Positions 1 to 9,237 of a stretch of 64,000 bases of DNA are shown here, piece by piece. The stretch is from Novosphingobium sp. GTDB lineage: Bacteria > Pseudomonadota > Alphaproteobacteria > Sphingomonadales > Sphingomonadaceae. A model generated the notes under the pieces. It was not told where the DNA came from, did no database searches, and saw only the letters and a list, made by a program, of their open reading frames with translations. The DNA lies in the NCBI RefSeq assembly GCF_020852455.1, contig NZ_JADZAT010000010.1, positions 186,001 through 250,000 of the forward strand. The letters run 5' to 3'. Positions within the stretch are counted from its first letter, which is position 1. The number at the start of each line of letters is the position of its first letter. The translations under genes and the position numbers were made by a program.

Positions 1-1336
1 AGAAGGTGATGCGGGTCTTGCCGCCGCCCGAAGGACGCATGTCGGTCATTTCGGCCTTGCGCAGCGCCATCTTGTCGATGACCGTGCCCGAGTGTTCGTC
101 GTCAACGTCGATCACCACGGTTTCGTAAGGTTCGGTCCGGTTGCCGCTGTCATCCTGGCGGAACAGCACGCGCGGGCGGCTGATGCCCAGCTCGAAGCCT
201 TCGCGGCGCATGGTTTCGATCAGCACGCCCAGCTGCAGTTCGCCGCGGCCGGCCACTTCGAAGCTGTCCTTGTCGGCGCTTTCGGTGACGCGGATCGCGA
301 CGTTCGATTCGGCCTCGCGCTCCAGCCGGTCGCGGATCATGCGGCTGGTTACCTTGGTGCCCTCGCGGCCCGCCATCGGGCTGTCGTTGACCGCAAAGCG
401 CATCGACAGCGTCGGCGGGTCGATCGGCTGGGCGTGGAGCGGTTCGGTGACCGCCGGATCGCAGATCGTGTTGGCGACGGTCGCTTCGGTCAGCCCGGCG
501 ATCGAGATGATATCGCCGGCCCGCGCTTCATCAACCGGCACGCGTTCCAGCCCGCGGAAGGCCAGCAGCTTCGAGGCGCGACCGGTTTCGATCACCTTGC
601 CCTCGGCATCGAGCGCGTGGATCGGCGAATTGACCTTGACCGTGCCCGACTGGACCTTGCCGGTCAGGATCCGGCCCAGGAAGTTGTCGCGATCGAGCAG
701 GGTGACGAGGAACTTGAAGTCGCCGTCCACATCGGCCGCCGGGGCGGGGACATGGTTGACGATGGTTTCGAACAGCGGCGTCAGCGTGCCTTCGCGCATG
801 TCCGGATCGGTATTGGCATAGCCGTTGCGGCCCGAGGCGTAGAGCACCGGGAAATCGCACTGTTCGTCGGTGGCATCCAGGCTGACAAACAGGTCGAACA
901 CCTCGTCGAGCACTTCCTGGATGCGTTCATCGGGGCGATCGATCTTGTTGACCACCACGATTGGGCGCAGCCCCAGTGCCAGCGCCTTGCCGGTGACAAA
1001 CTTGGTCTGCGGCATCGCGCCTTCAGAGCTGTCGACCAGCAGGATCACGCCGTCGACCATGCTGAGGATTCGCTCCACCTCACCGCCGAAGTCGGCGTGG
1101 CCGGGGGTATCGACGATGTTGATCCGGGTGCCGTTCCATTCGACCGAAGTGCACTTCGCCAGGATAGTGATCCCGCGTTCCTTTTCCAGGTCGTTCGAAT
1201 CCATCGCGCGCTCTTCAACGCGCTGGTTTTCGCGGAAAGTACCGCTCTGGCGGAACAGCTGGTCAACCAGGGTGGTCTTGCCGTGGTCAACGTGGGCGAT
1301 AATGGCAATATTGCGCAGCGGCAGCGGGGCGGACAT
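1..1336 (-). CDS. typA: TypA/BipA ribosome-associated GTPase, C-terminus cut by window edge
   Basis: This is a translational GTPase of the EF-G/LepA superfamily that binds ribosomes and affects stress and cold adaptation. The minus-strand reading frame begins [12 protein letters not shown] and shows the G1 motif [10 protein letters not shown] at about residue 14, G3 DTPGHADF near 75, and G4 NKID near 130, followed by EF-Tu domain 2 and EF-G domain III/V-like sequence. The start ATG at 1336-1334 is the usual family start. About 445 codons are present of roughly 605 expected, so the C-terminal domain lies beyond position 1. It is read in the same direction as the ABC permease gene upstream, about 95 bp away. 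No frame disruption is seen. Confidence 0.95.
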   Translation of the reverse strand, partial: MSAPLPLRNIAIIAHVDHGKTTLVDQLFRQSGTFRENQRVEERAMDSNDLEKERGITILAKCTSVEWNGTRINIVDTPGHADFGGEVERILSMVDGVILLVDSSEGAMPQTKFVTGKALALGLRPIVVVNKIDRPDERIQEVLDEVFDLFVSLDATDEQCDFPVLYASGRNGYANTDPDMREGTLTPLFETIVNHVPAPAADVDGDFKFLVTLLDRDNFLGRILTGKVQSGTVKVNSPIHALDAEGKVIETGRASKLLAFRGLERVPVDEARAGDIISIAGLTEATVANTICDPAVTEPLHAQPIDPPTLSMRFAVNDSPMAGREGTKVTSRMIRDRLEREAESNVAIRVTESADKDSFEVAGRGELQLGVLIETMRREGFELGISRPRVLFRQDDSGNRTEPYETVVIDVDDEHSGTVIDKMALRKAEMTDMRPSGGGKTRITF

Positions 1337-1431
1337 CAAACAAACTCGCTTTCGGGAGGGGGCGGCGCGTGCTGCGTCGCAACATGGGCGCGGCCCCTAG
1401 CCGAAAGGGCGCGTTTGGGCAAGTGTGGCGG

Positions 1432-3945
1432 TCAAAGCTCGCGCAGCGCCTGTGCCGGCTTCGCTCTCAACAAGGGAAGCGAGGCCGCCAGCGCAAAGCC
1501 GATCACCAGCGCCAGACCCAAACCAAGCACAGCCAGCACCTCGCCCCAGGCCGGCAGCCAGTCGAATTCGAACAGCTGCACCACCACCAGCCAGGCAATC
1601 GCACTGCCCAGCGCCAGTGCCACGCCGGCCAGCACCGTGGCGAGCAGGGCATATTCGGCCAGTTGCAACAGCAGCAACTGGCGGCGGCTGGCGCCCAGCA
1701 CGCGCAGGATCACATTGTCATAGGTGCGGCTGGCGCGGGCTGCGGCGATGGCGCCCAGCAGCACCGCGATTCCCGCCAGCACAGCCACCGACGCCGCCGC
1801 CAGGATTGCCAGACTGACCTGGCGCAGCAGATCGCGGGCCTGGGTCAGCACACCGCCGACCTCGATCACCGAGCTTGAGGGGAAGGCGCGGACCAGGGCG
1901 CGCAGCAGACTGCCGCGCTCGCCTTGCCGGGGCAAGTTGATCGTTGCGGCCAGGTTGTGCGGGGCATCCTCGATTGCGTTGGGGCTGAACACCAGCACAT
2001 AGTTGAAACCCATCGAATCCCAGTCGATCCGCCGGAACGAGGCGATCCGTGCGCTGCGCTCCACTCCCAGCAGGCCGATGGTCAGCTTGTCGCCGATCTG
2101 CAGGTCCAGCGCTTCGGCCAGCTTCTCGTCGATCGAGACCAGCGGCTCGCCGGCATAGCCCTTGGGCCACCAGGTGCCCTTGGTCACGGTGTTGCCTTCG
2201 GGCACCTCGTCGGCATAGGTCAGCCCGCGTTCGCCGCGCAGCGGCCAGGCATTCTCGGGAATTTCCTTCAGGTCGGCCACGCGGGTCATCGCCGCCTCCG
2301 GGCCATAGGCCAGGATCGCGCCGCGCAGCGCGGGAACCATCCGGACCTGCGCCTTGGGCGCGACCGAGGAAACCGCCGTGCGGAATTCGTTCGCCTGGTC
2401 GCGCGGCACGTCGAGCACGAAATAGTCTGGCGCGCGCTGCGGCACGCGGGCCATGATATTGGCATCAAGGCTGGTCTGGATCGCGGCCAGCGTCACGAAG
2501 GCCGCCAGGCCAAAGCCCAGCGCGGTGACGAGCGCACCGGTCTGCGCGCCCGGGCGGTGCAGGTTGGCCAGCGCGATCCGCAGCAACGGACGCTCGGGGC
2601 GAGGGAGGTGCGCGGCGAGCTTGCGGATTGCCCAGCCCAGCGCGCCCAGCAGCACCAGCAGCCCCAGCGCGCCGCCCAGGAACCAGGCGGTGACCAGCTT
2701 GGCCTTGGTGGTCAGCAGCGCGAGACCGGCAATCGCGGCCACGCCCAGCCCCACCGGCAGCGCCGCATCGCGCCAGCCCTGCGCCAAGGGCGAAACCCGC
2801 GCGCGGAACAGCGCCATGGCCGGAAAGCGCCGCGCGGCCAGCAGCGGCGGGGCGGCAAAGACCAGCGCGATCAGCAGTCCGTAGAGCGTAGCCCGGCCCA
2901 GCGCGCCGGGATCGAACACCAGCCCCGGCGCAACCGGCAGCAAGCTGCCCAGCGCCGAGCCGAGCAGCGGGGTGACGAGCACCCCTGCGACCAGCCCCAG
3001 GGCCGATCCGACCAATGCTGCAAAGCCGATCTGCAACAGATAGATCCGCGCAATATCGCCGCTGGTTGCGCCCAGTACCTTGAGCGTGGCGACACTGGTG
3101 CGCCGCGCCTCAAGGTACGAAGAAACCCCGCCGCCGATCCCGATCCCGGCAATCGCCAGCGCGGCGAGGCCGACCAGCACCAGGAAATCGCCCATCCGGC
3201 TGACGAACCGGTCGGCACCCGGCGCCGCGCGATCGCGGGTCTTGGTTTCGAACCCGGATGAGGGGAACTTCCGTTTGAGCGCATCGACCACGCCTTGCGG
3301 ATCGCGCCCGGGGGGCAGGGCGATGCGATATTTCGATCGGTACATTGCGCCCGGCGCGGTCAGCCCGGCGGCCTGCGGAAAGCCCGACTCAACGATCACA
3401 ACCGGGCCCAGCGTGAAGCCTTCGCCCAGCCGGTCAGGCTCATCGGCGATGATCCCGCCGACCTTGAGCGTGGCCCCGCCGATCGTCACACTGCCGCCCG
3501 GCTTGACGCCCAGCCGTTCGGCCGCGCCTTCGGCCAGCCAGGCCTCGCCGTGGGGCGGCGCACCGGTGCTGCGACCGTCCTTGAGCGTCAGCTTGCCGAC
3601 CAGCGGCCATCTGGCATCGACCGCCTTCAGCTCAATCGGCGCGGCCAGATCGCCGGCACGGGCCATGGCCTGCAAGCGGATTCCGCCCGAAACCTGGCCC
3701 TGTGCGGCAAAGGCCTGCAATTCCGCTGTGCTGGCCGCGCGTTGCCAGACCGCAACCTCGACATCGCCGCCCAGAATGCTGCGTCCCCGGCTGCCCAGCT
3801 CTCGCTCGATCGCCCCGGTCAGGGTGCCGATCGCGGCCAGCGCGCCGACGCCCAGGAACAGGCAGACCAGCAGCAGCCGCAGCCCCTTGAAGCGCGCCGA
3901 AAGGTCGCGCCGGGCGATGGTCCAGGCGGTGCGCCAGGGGGTCAT
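1432..3945 (-). CDS. FtsX-like ABC transporter permease (YbbP-like)
   Basis: Large inner-membrane permease (837 aa) of the MacB/FtsX type. There is an N-terminal membrane segment at about residues 20-42, a long periplasmic (MacB-PCD-like) region, a first FtsX core near 260-440 with several membrane spans, a second periplasmic region, and a final set of three spans near 710-830. The duplicated FtsX architecture matches the YbbP family. The start ATG overlaps the stop of the upstream ATPase gene by 4 nt, so the two are almost certainly coupled and form one exporter. In E. coli the equivalent pair is also divergent from tesA, as here. Substrate is unknown; a role in handling lipids or envelope molecules is inference from context. 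Confidence 0.88.
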   Translation of the reverse strand: MTPWRTAWTIARRDLSARFKGLRLLLVCLFLGVGALAAIGTLTGAIERELGSRGRSILGGDVEVAVWQRAASTAELQAFAAQGQVSGGIRLQAMARAGDLAAPIELKAVDARWPLVGKLTLKDGRSTGAPPHGEAWLAEGAAERLGVKPGGSVTIGGATLKVGGIIADEPDRLGEGFTLGPVVIVESGFPQAAGLTAPGAMYRSKYRIALPPGRDPQGVVDALKRKFPSSGFETKTRDRAAPGADRFVSRMGDFLVLVGLAALAIAGIGIGGGVSSYLEARRTSVATLKVLGATSGDIARIYLLQIGFAALVGSALGLVAGVLVTPLLGSALGSLLPVAPGLVFDPGALGRATLYGLLIALVFAAPPLLAARRFPAMALFRARVSPLAQGWRDAALPVGLGVAAIAGLALLTTKAKLVTAWFLGGALGLLVLLGALGWAIRKLAAHLPRPERPLLRIALANLHRPGAQTGALVTALGFGLAAFVTLAAIQTSLDANIMARVPQRAPDYFVLDVPRDQANEFRTAVSSVAPKAQVRMVPALRGAILAYGPEAAMTRVADLKEIPENAWPLRGERGLTYADEVPEGNTVTKGTWWPKGYAGEPLVSIDEKLAEALDLQIGDKLTIGLLGVERSARIASFRRIDWDSMGFNYVLVFSPNAIEDAPHNLAATINLPRQGERGSLLRALVRAFPSSSVIEVGGVLTQARDLLRQVSLAILAAASVAVLAGIAVLLGAIAAARASRTYDNVILRVLGASRRQLLLLQLAEYALLATVLAGVALALGSAIAWLVVVQLFEFDWLPAWGEVLAVLGLGLALVIGFALAASLPLLRAKPAQALREL

Positions 3946-4631
3946 GCGGCGCTGTCGCTCGCAATCCGGCCGTCGGCCAGCGCGATGACCCGCTCGCAGC
4001 GTTCGGCCAGCGCCGGATCGTGGGTGATCACCACCAGCGTGGCCCCGGTTTCGGCGCGGCGGGCGAACAGCAGGTCCATGATTGCACTGCCGGTCGCGGC
4101 ATCAAGGTTGCCGGTCGGCTCATCAGCGAAGACCAGCGCGGGGCGCGGGGCGAGCGCGCGGGCGATTGCTACGCGCTGCTGCTCACCGCCCGACAGCTGC
4201 GCCGGATAGTGGTGCAGCCGTGCGCCCAGCCCGACGGCGGTCAGCTCGGCCTCGGCGCGGGCGCGGGCGTCGGGCAGGCCGGCCAGTTCCAGCGGGGTCA
4301 TGACGTTTTCCAGCGCGGTCATGGTCGGCAGCAGGTGGAAGGCTTGCAGCACGACACCGATCCGCCCGCGCCGGGCGGTGGCGAGCGCGTCTTCGTCAAG
4401 CGCGGCAAAGTCCTCCCCCGCCACCAGCAGCGTGCCGCCGCTGGCCCGCTCAAGGCCTGAGAGCACCGCCATCAGGCTGCTCTTGCCCGAGCCGGAGGGA
4501 CCCAGCAGCGCCAGGGTCTGGCCCAGTGGCACGGCCAGGTCGATCCCGCGCAGGATCTCCACCGCGCTGTCGCCCTGGCCGAGCGTGAGGGTAAGGTTAC
4601 GGGCCGCGATCGCGGGAAGGGGGCTTGTCAC
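3942..4631 (-). CDS. ABC transporter ATP-binding subunit (YbbA/LolD-like)
   Basis: Cytoplasmic ATPase (229 aa) of the MacB/LolD/YbbA group that energises the adjacent FtsX-type permease. Walker A GPSGSGKSS lies near residue 45, the Q-loop near 90, the signature LSGGEQQRVAIARAL near 145 and Walker B ALVFADEPTGNLD near 165, followed by an H-loop ITHDP. All catalytic motifs are intact. The start is GTG at 4631-4629. Its stop overlaps the permease start (4 nt). It is divergent from the esterase gene with only 47 bp between the start codons, so promoters must be packed into or beyond that gap. Confidence 0.92.
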   Translation of the reverse strand: MTSPLPAIAARNLTLTLGQGDSAVEILRGIDLAVPLGQTLALLGPSGSGKSSLMAVLSGLERASGGTLLVAGEDFAALDEDALATARRGRIGVVLQAFHLLPTMTALENVMTPLELAGLPDARARAEAELTAVGLGARLHHYPAQLSGGEQQRVAIARALAPRPALVFADEPTGNLDAATGSAIMDLLFARRAETGATLVVITHDPALAERCERVIALADGRIASDSAA

Positions 4632-4678
4632 GGCGCGGGGATGCCATAGCTAGAGGGAAACGAGAAGGACGTTGCAAA

Positions 4679-5368
4679 ATGAAATGGAAACGACTGGCGC
4701 TGGTTGCAACCCCCCTGCTGCTCGCCGGGTGCCAGCAGGAAAGCACCGCGCCCACGGCGGCGCCTGCGTCCGGCGCTGCAACGTCCGCACCAGCTGCCGA
4801 TGAGCAACTGATCCTGGCGCTGGGCGACAGCCTGTTTGCGGGATACGGGCTGGAACCCGGGCAAAGTTACCCTGCGCATCTGGAAACGGCGCTGAAGGCC
4901 AAAGGGATCAAGGTGCGGATCGTCAACGCCGGGGTTTCGGGCGATACCACCGCAGGCGGGCTGCAGCGGATCGACTTCGTGCTGAAGGGCATGCCCAAAA
5001 AGCCGGTGCTGGCGGTGATCAGCCTGGGCGGCAACGATATGCTGCGCGGGCTCTCGCCAGCCGAGACGCGCAAGAACCTTGATGCGATCCTGACCAAATT
5101 CAAGGCTGCAGGGGTGCCGGTGCTGCTGCTGGGAATGCTCGCCGCGCCCAATCTGGGGGCGGACTATGCCGGGCAGTTCAACCCGATCTATCCGGCCCTG
5201 GCCAAGCAGCACGGGGCCAGTCTGGTGCCGTTCTTCCTGCAGCCGCTGCTGGACAAGCCGCAACTGATCCAGGCCGATCACATCCATCCCACGCTGGCAG
5301 GGATCGACGTGCTGGTTGCCGATACCGTTGACGAAGTGGCGGGGGCATTGCCCAAGCCGAAAGGTTAG
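4679..5368 (+). CDS. TesA-like SGNH-family arylesterase, predicted lipoprotein
   Basis: Secreted GDSL/SGNH hydrolase related to TesA (thioesterase I / arylesterase), acting on ester or thioester bonds outside the inner membrane. The start ATG at 4679 is chosen because a GAGAAGGA ribosome site sits about 10 nt upstream and because it places a clean signal with lipobox LLAGC at residues 14-18, giving 229 aa. SGNH blocks are visible: ALGDSLFAGYG with the nucleophile Ser, a Gly in GVSGDTT, GGND with the Asn, and DHIHP near the C-terminus for the Asp-His pair. A longer frame exists upstream but lacks these signals. The gene is divergent from the YbbA/YbbP pair, as in E. coli. Its end overlaps the convergent recF end by 4 nt. 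Confidence 0.9.
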   Translation: MKWKRLALVATPLLLAGCQQESTAPTAAPASGAATSAPAADEQLILALGDSLFAGYGLEPGQSYPAHLETALKAKGIKVRIVNAGVSGDTTAGGLQRIDFVLKGMPKKPVLAVISLGGNDMLRGLSPAETRKNLDAILTKFKAAGVPVLLLGMLAAPNLGADYAGQFNPIYPALAKQHGASLVPFFLQPLLDKPQLIQADHIHPTLAGIDVLVADTVDEVAGALPKPKG

Positions 5369-6474
5369 GGGACCCGCGCCACCGCGCCCTCGGCCACGTG
5401 CCAGACTGCGGCTTCGCCGGTGATCGCGTCAAACGGGGCCAGTTCGGTCCCGGTCAGCCAGACCTGGGCAGAACCGCTGCGCAGCCGTTCGAACAGCGCT
5501 TCGCGGCGCAGCGGATCAAGGTGCGCGGCGACTTCATCGAGCAGCAGGATGGCCGGGCGATCGGGATCGAGCAGCCCGGCATGAGCCAGCGTGATCGCGA
5601 TCAGCATCGCTTTCTGTTCACCGGTCGAGCATTCGGAAGCCGGCTGGTCCTTGCCGGCCATGGTCACCCCCAGCTCGTCGCGGTGCGGGCCGATCAGGCT
5701 GCGCCCGGCGGCGCGGTCACGGCGGCGCTCGGCCTTGAGCACGGTCTGCAGCCCCTCCTGATCGAGCGGGCCGCCCGGCTGATAGGCCAGGGCAGGGCGC
5801 GCAAAGGGCGCATCGGGCAGGGCCGCCAGCGCCGCGGCCAGGCGCGTAACCAACCGCGCGCGGGCCTGGCTGACCAAGACTCCGGCCTCGGCCAGCTGCA
5901 CCTCGATCGCATCGAGCCAGGCTGGATCGGGCTCGCTGTCTTCCGCCAGCAGCCGGTTGCGTTCGCGCAGCGCTGCCTCAAGCTTGGCGGCATGGCGGGC
6001 ATGGGCGGGTTCCAGCGCCAGCACCAGCCGGTCAAGATAACGCCGCCGCGCGCCCGCGCCCTCCATGAACAGGCGGTCCATCGCCGGGGTCAGCCAGCCC
6101 AGGCTCAGCCATTCGCCCAGCCGCACCGCCGGGGCTTCGGCGCCGTTGACCTGGACCACGCGCCGACCGGGGCGCTCGGGCCGGGTGCCGGTGCCCAGTT
6201 GCACGCCGCCGGCCAGTTCCGCGCTGACGGCAAAGCCGGTGGTGCTGCCTTGGCGGGGCATATCGGGCAGCGCCGCCCGCCGCAGCCCCCGGCCCGGCGC
6301 CAGCAGCGAAAGCGCCTCAAGCACGTTGGTCTTGCCCGCGCCGTTCTCACCCACCAGCAGGTTGAAATGCGCGGTTCCGTCCAGCCGCGTCTCGGCATGG
6401 TTGCGAAATTGCGACAGCATGATGCGGTCCAGCGCCATATGCTGCGCGATAGGTTGGCCGCGCCGCACTGTCAC
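5365..6474 (-). CDS. recF: DNA replication/repair protein RecF
   Basis: RecF is an SMC-like ATPase that loads RecA at single-strand gaps and stalled forks. The protein shows Walker A GENGAGKTN at about residue 44, an Arg/Trp-rich middle arm, signature-like STGEQKAMLI near 285, and Walker B PAILLLDEVAAHLD near 315, over a total of 369 aa, the usual family length. The open frame starts at 6474, but MALDRIMLSQFRNH (Met at 6438) aligns better with typical RecF starts and may be the true N-terminus; neither has a strong ribosome site. It is not next to dnaA/dnaN/gyrB here, which is common in alphaproteobacteria. Confidence 0.93.
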   Translation of the reverse strand: MTVRRGQPIAQHMALDRIMLSQFRNHAETRLDGTAHFNLLVGENGAGKTNVLEALSLLAPGRGLRRAALPDMPRQGSTTGFAVSAELAGGVQLGTGTRPERPGRRVVQVNGAEAPAVRLGEWLSLGWLTPAMDRLFMEGAGARRRYLDRLVLALEPAHARHAAKLEAALRERNRLLAEDSEPDPAWLDAIEVQLAEAGVLVSQARARLVTRLAAALAALPDAPFARPALAYQPGGPLDQEGLQTVLKAERRRDRAAGRSLIGPHRDELGVTMAGKDQPASECSTGEQKAMLIAITLAHAGLLDPDRPAILLLDEVAAHLDPLRREALFERLRSGSAQVWLTGTELAPFDAITGEAAVWHVAEGAVARVP

Positions 6475-6660
6475 GCGAAAGTCAAATCCTGAAAGTTGGG
6501 AAAATTCACCAACTGTTGAATATTAACTGTGGGGCCAATTTCCATTCAGCTTCCAGAAAGCAAGGATTTCTCCCGTTTTTCGAATTTGGCACGGTCTCTG
6601 CAATCATTCTGGCATCTGCGGCGCAAGCCAAGGAACAAGTTAAACGCAAAGGAAATGACC

Positions 6661-6801
6661 ATGACCGCCACTTCGAATTTCACCAATCGCCTCGCCGCTG
6701 CGGCTTCGGCTTTCATCATCTCGCTGGTGCTGATCACCGGTACCGTCTCGACCCCGCAGGCCGCTCAGGCGACCACCATCTACGTTGGAGAAGTTGCGTG
6801 A
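6661..6801 (+). CDS. Small single-span membrane protein upstream of PspC
   Basis: A 46-residue peptide, MTATSNFTNRLA..., with one hydrophobic stretch at about residues 11-31 and a short tail ending YVGEVA. I choose the ATG at 6661 because AAAGGA lies 7 nt upstream; an ATG at 6655 would be too close to it. The stop codon overlaps a GTG that is in frame with the following PspC gene, so the two are probably co-transcribed. The hydrophobic segment followed by TPQAAQA could also be a cleavable signal, leaving only a tiny mature peptide. I do not recognise the family. Its position suggests a link to membrane stress; that is inference. Confidence 0.6.
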   Translation: MTATSNFTNRLAAAASAFIISLVLITGTVSTPQAAQATTIYVGEVA

Positions 6802-6827
6802 ACACGATTGACCACAAGGATACTGCC

Positions 6828-7013
6828 ATGACCACCCGCCCCGGCTTCCACCTCGACAAGACCAATGCCAAGTTCATGGGCGTCTGCTCGGGGATCGCCA
6901 AATTCTTCGGTTGGGACGTCAACCTGGTTCGCATCGGCTTCGCGCTGGGCACCGTGTTCGGGTTCGGTTCGCTGATCCTGGTTTACCTCGCGATCGGCCT
7001 CATCGCCGATTGA
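6828..7013 (+). CDS. PspC-domain small membrane protein (stand-alone)
   Basis: A 61-residue protein consisting almost entirely of a PspC domain: FHLDKTNAKFMGVCSGIAKFFGWD followed by a hydrophobic span at about residues 38-58. PspC domains sit in the inner membrane and take part in envelope-stress responses. The ATG at 6828 is preceded by AAGGA at 6816-6820; an in-frame GTG at 6798 would overlap the previous stop and is less likely. A second, longer PspC lies in the main psp cluster at 19826-20203, so the genome encodes at least two. This one has no cytoplasmic coiled-coil tail. Function beyond the domain is unknown. Confidence 0.85.
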   Translation: MTTRPGFHLDKTNAKFMGVCSGIAKFFGWDVNLVRIGFALGTVFGFGSLILVYLAIGLIAD

Positions 7014-7027
7014 GCCGATCGCGGTGG

Positions 7028-7052
7028 GGCCCCACTCTGGGTGAGTGGGGCC
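7028..7052. terminator. Hairpin between convergent genes
   Basis: A perfect 10-bp inverted repeat (GGCCCCACTC / GAGTGGGGCC) with a 5-nt loop lies between the ends of the PspC gene and the convergent transporter gene. There is no T-run on either strand, so intrinsic termination would be weak; position and symmetry suggest a two-way transcription end. Confidence 0.5.
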
Positions 7053-7774
7053 TAAACCGCATCAACCTTGGCGAAGGGCGAGAAATCGGTGCCTTCGTCG
7101 AACACTTCCACCCCCTCGCGCGCCTTGAGCCAGCCGACCACCGCATAGGTCACCGGCGTCAGCAAGGCCTCCCACAGCACTTTCAGCCCCCAGTTGGTGA
7201 CCATCACGGTCAGCACCTGCTCGGTGCTCCAGATGCCCAGGAAGGCGATCGGATAGAAGATCAGGCTGTCGACCGCCTGGCCGAAGAAGGTTGATCCGAT
7301 TGTGCGCTTCCACAGGCTTGCGCCGCCGCTGGCGATCTTCATCTTCGCGAGGACGAAGCTGTTGACGAATTCGCCAGCCCAGAATGCCAGCAGTGATGCG
7401 GCGACGATCCGCCAGGTCGATCCGAACACGCTTTCATAGGCCGCCTGTCCGTCCCAGCCCTGCGCCGGGGGCAGGGCGACCACCACCCAGCTCATGAAGG
7501 CCATGAACAGCAGCGCGGCAAAGCCCGCCCAGACACAGCGCCGGGCATTGGCATAGCCATAGACCTCGGTCAGGACGTCGCCCAGCACATAGCTGATCGG
7601 GAAGAACATGATGCCGGCGCCGAAGGTAAATCCGCCCAGCGTGGCCAGCTTGGCCGCCCCGATCAGGTTCGACAGCAGCAGGATCGCGACAAAGGCCGCC
7701 ATCACATAGTCGAAATAGCGGAAGTGCCGCCGCGCACCCGCGCCGCCGTCTATCTGGGTCAGGGCCTTGTTCAT
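7052..7774 (-). CDS. Queuosine precursor transporter, YhhQ/VUT family
   Basis: Integral membrane protein of the VUT (DUF165/YhhQ) family, which imports queuine precursors such as preQ0/preQ1 used for tRNA wobble modification. About six hydrophobic spans are seen. Family-typical blocks are ISYVLGDVLTEVYGY, ARRCVWAGF, FWAGEFVNSFVLAKMK and STFFGQAVDSLIFYPIAF. I choose the Met at 7774 (MNKALTQID, 240 aa); the frame extends to a TTG at 7810 but without a ribosome site. The gene is monocistronic and followed on its 5' side by tRNA-Arg on the other strand. No queuosine synthesis genes are in the window. Confidence 0.88.
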   Translation of the reverse strand: MNKALTQIDGGAGARRHFRYFDYVMAAFVAILLLSNLIGAAKLATLGGFTFGAGIMFFPISYVLGDVLTEVYGYANARRCVWAGFAALLFMAFMSWVVVALPPAQGWDGQAAYESVFGSTWRIVAASLLAFWAGEFVNSFVLAKMKIASGGASLWKRTIGSTFFGQAVDSLIFYPIAFLGIWSTEQVLTVMVTNWGLKVLWEALLTPVTYAVVGWLKAREGVEVFDEGTDFSPFAKVDAV

Positions 7775-7835
7775 GGCATAAGGTGCTAGCCGCATTTGCA
7801 CGCGTCGCAAAGCCTGCCTATGGGAAGAGCGGCGC

Positions 7836-7912
7836 GCGCCCGTAGCTCAGCTGGATAGAGCATCTGCCTTCTAAGCAGAATGTCGCAGGTTCGAGTCCTG
7901 CCGGGCGCGCCA
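7836..7912 (+). tRNA. tRNA-Arg (anticodon TCT)
   Basis: 77 nt with acceptor GCGCCCG/CGGGCGC, D-arm GCTCAGCTGGATAGAGC, anticodon stem TCTGC/GCAGA with loop CTTCTAA (anticodon TCT), T-arm containing GGTTCGAGTCC, discriminator G and encoded CCA. All stems pair. No integrase or obvious insertion follows it. Confidence 0.96.
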
Positions 7913-8062
7913 GCCGCCGCCAGACCGCGTGACGGCGATCACGGCGCAGCCGGCAATTTCCAGCCAAGGATGATTTGCGACCCGACCCGGTTGGCTCTGC
8001 TGCCGGGCAACTTGCCCTCGCGTCGCTGCACGGCGCGAGGGCCCTTCGCACCGGTTCACAAT

Positions 8063-8863
8063 TTAGCCGCGCGCGGCGCTTTCCAGCACTTCGCCGTCGA
8101 TCGGGTATCCGGCATCGGCCGGGATCAGCAGCCAAGGCTGGCCATCGCGCATTTCCATGAACGGCGTGATCATCCGCACCGGGAACTGCGCAACATGCGC
8201 GATCGCATCGGCATAGCTGGCGAACAGTGCCAGCCGTTCAAGATTGCGGCGGGTCGGGAAGATCACCTTGATCTCGCCGCGTTCGGCCATTTCCAGCGCC
8301 GCGTGCGCGCTGGCCCAGAACAGGTGGGTGTTTTCGGTATCGTCAACCTGCAGTTCGACCGCCCCGGTGCCCAGGTCCGCCATGTAGAACCGGGTGTCGA
8401 AGACCCGGATCTCGCGGTGCTTGGGCCGCCAGCGCGAAAAGGGAACCAGCGCGTCGAAATCGAGTGTCCAGCCCATCGCCGCAAGCGCGGGGGCCAGTTC
8501 CTTGGTTTCCAGAACGATGTCGCGCGCGCGGCGGGCTTCGGTCAGGTCCGGCTGCTGGTGGATGCCAACCACCAGTCCGGTTTCCTCCAGCGTTTCGCGC
8601 ACCGCAGCCACCCGTGCAGCCAGTTCCTCGACCGCCTCCTCGTCGCTGGCGCCATGGGCCCGGGCCAGGTCGCGGTCGGCATCGTCAACCCGCCCGCCAG
8701 GGAACACAGCCGCGCCGCCGGCAAAGCGCATTTCCTTGGCCCGCTGGACCATCAGGATCTCGGGCGGGCCGCCATCGGCCGCATTGCGGAAGATCACGAG
8801 GGTTGCGGCCGGGGTCGCAGGCGGGATTTCGCCCTGGGGGTCGAATATGTCCTTGATGTCCAT
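8063..8863 (-). CDS. NUDIX hydrolase (NUDT7/8/19-like)
   Basis: 266-aa cytoplasmic hydrolase expected to cleave a nucleoside diphosphate linked to another moiety; members of this subgroup often act on CoA derivatives. The NUDIX box is split by an insertion typical of the NUDT19-like group: FPGGRVDDAD at about residues 54-63, then AAVRETLEETGLVVG near 86-100 with the metal-binding RExxEE. The N-terminus contains the usual VIFRN...ILMVQRA strand. Start ATG at 8863. It is isolated, with a 374-bp gene-free stretch before the next gene. Exact substrate cannot be told from sequence. Confidence 0.85.
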   Translation of the reverse strand: MDIKDIFDPQGEIPPATPAATLVIFRNAADGGPPEILMVQRAKEMRFAGGAAVFPGGRVDDADRDLARAHGASDEEAVEELAARVAAVRETLEETGLVVGIHQQPDLTEARRARDIVLETKELAPALAAMGWTLDFDALVPFSRWRPKHREIRVFDTRFYMADLGTGAVELQVDDTENTHLFWASAHAALEMAERGEIKVIFPTRRNLERLALFASYADAIAHVAQFPVRMITPFMEMRDGQPWLLIPADAGYPIDGEVLESAARG

Positions 8864-9237
8864 CGCCGCACACCCTGCCGTGCTGGCCGGGCTTTGCCAA
8901 GTGTTCGATTGGTGGGTCTGCTGAGGGGGGCGGGGTGTCGGCCAGCTTTACAAGTAGGCCAAAGTAAACGCCGCCTTCATGTGGTAACTGCTTGAAATTA
9001 TGTTCCCGGAGCAAATTGGCACGGCACATGCATAGTAGCTGATACCCCCAAAGCAGTCTCGAATGAGGCGGGGCCGCCCCCTGGTCTCCGCGGTCCCGCC
9101 TCCCCGAGCTGCCTTTCCCCAAACATCTTCGAATTCAGCGGCTTGTTGGGTCAACAAGTGCCTAATGCTGGCGAAAGCGTTTCTTCACCTGCGCGCAATA
9201 AAGTGCCGTCTTTGGCTGCTGCGGAAGCGGCATCGAT
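8864..9237. other. Gene-free interval between divergent genes
   Basis: 374 bp upstream of both the NUDIX hydrolase (minus) and the GGDEF/EAL gene (plus). It must hold both promoters. Short frames on both strands lack ribosome sites and recognisable protein content. I looked for a c-di-GMP riboswitch-like fold and saw nothing convincing. Confidence 0.5.

Noticed and set aside
92..1723. 543-residue plus-strand frame opposite typA
   Set aside because: Anti-sense shadow; typA shows all GTPase motifs.
7836..7912. tRNA-Arg as an attachment site
   Set aside because: No integrase, repeat copy or foreign gene lies beside it; the NUDIX and YhhQ genes are normal.
8948..9157. 69-residue minus frame in the gap before the GGDEF/EAL gene
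   Set aside because: No ribosome site, no domain and mixed composition; may be chance.
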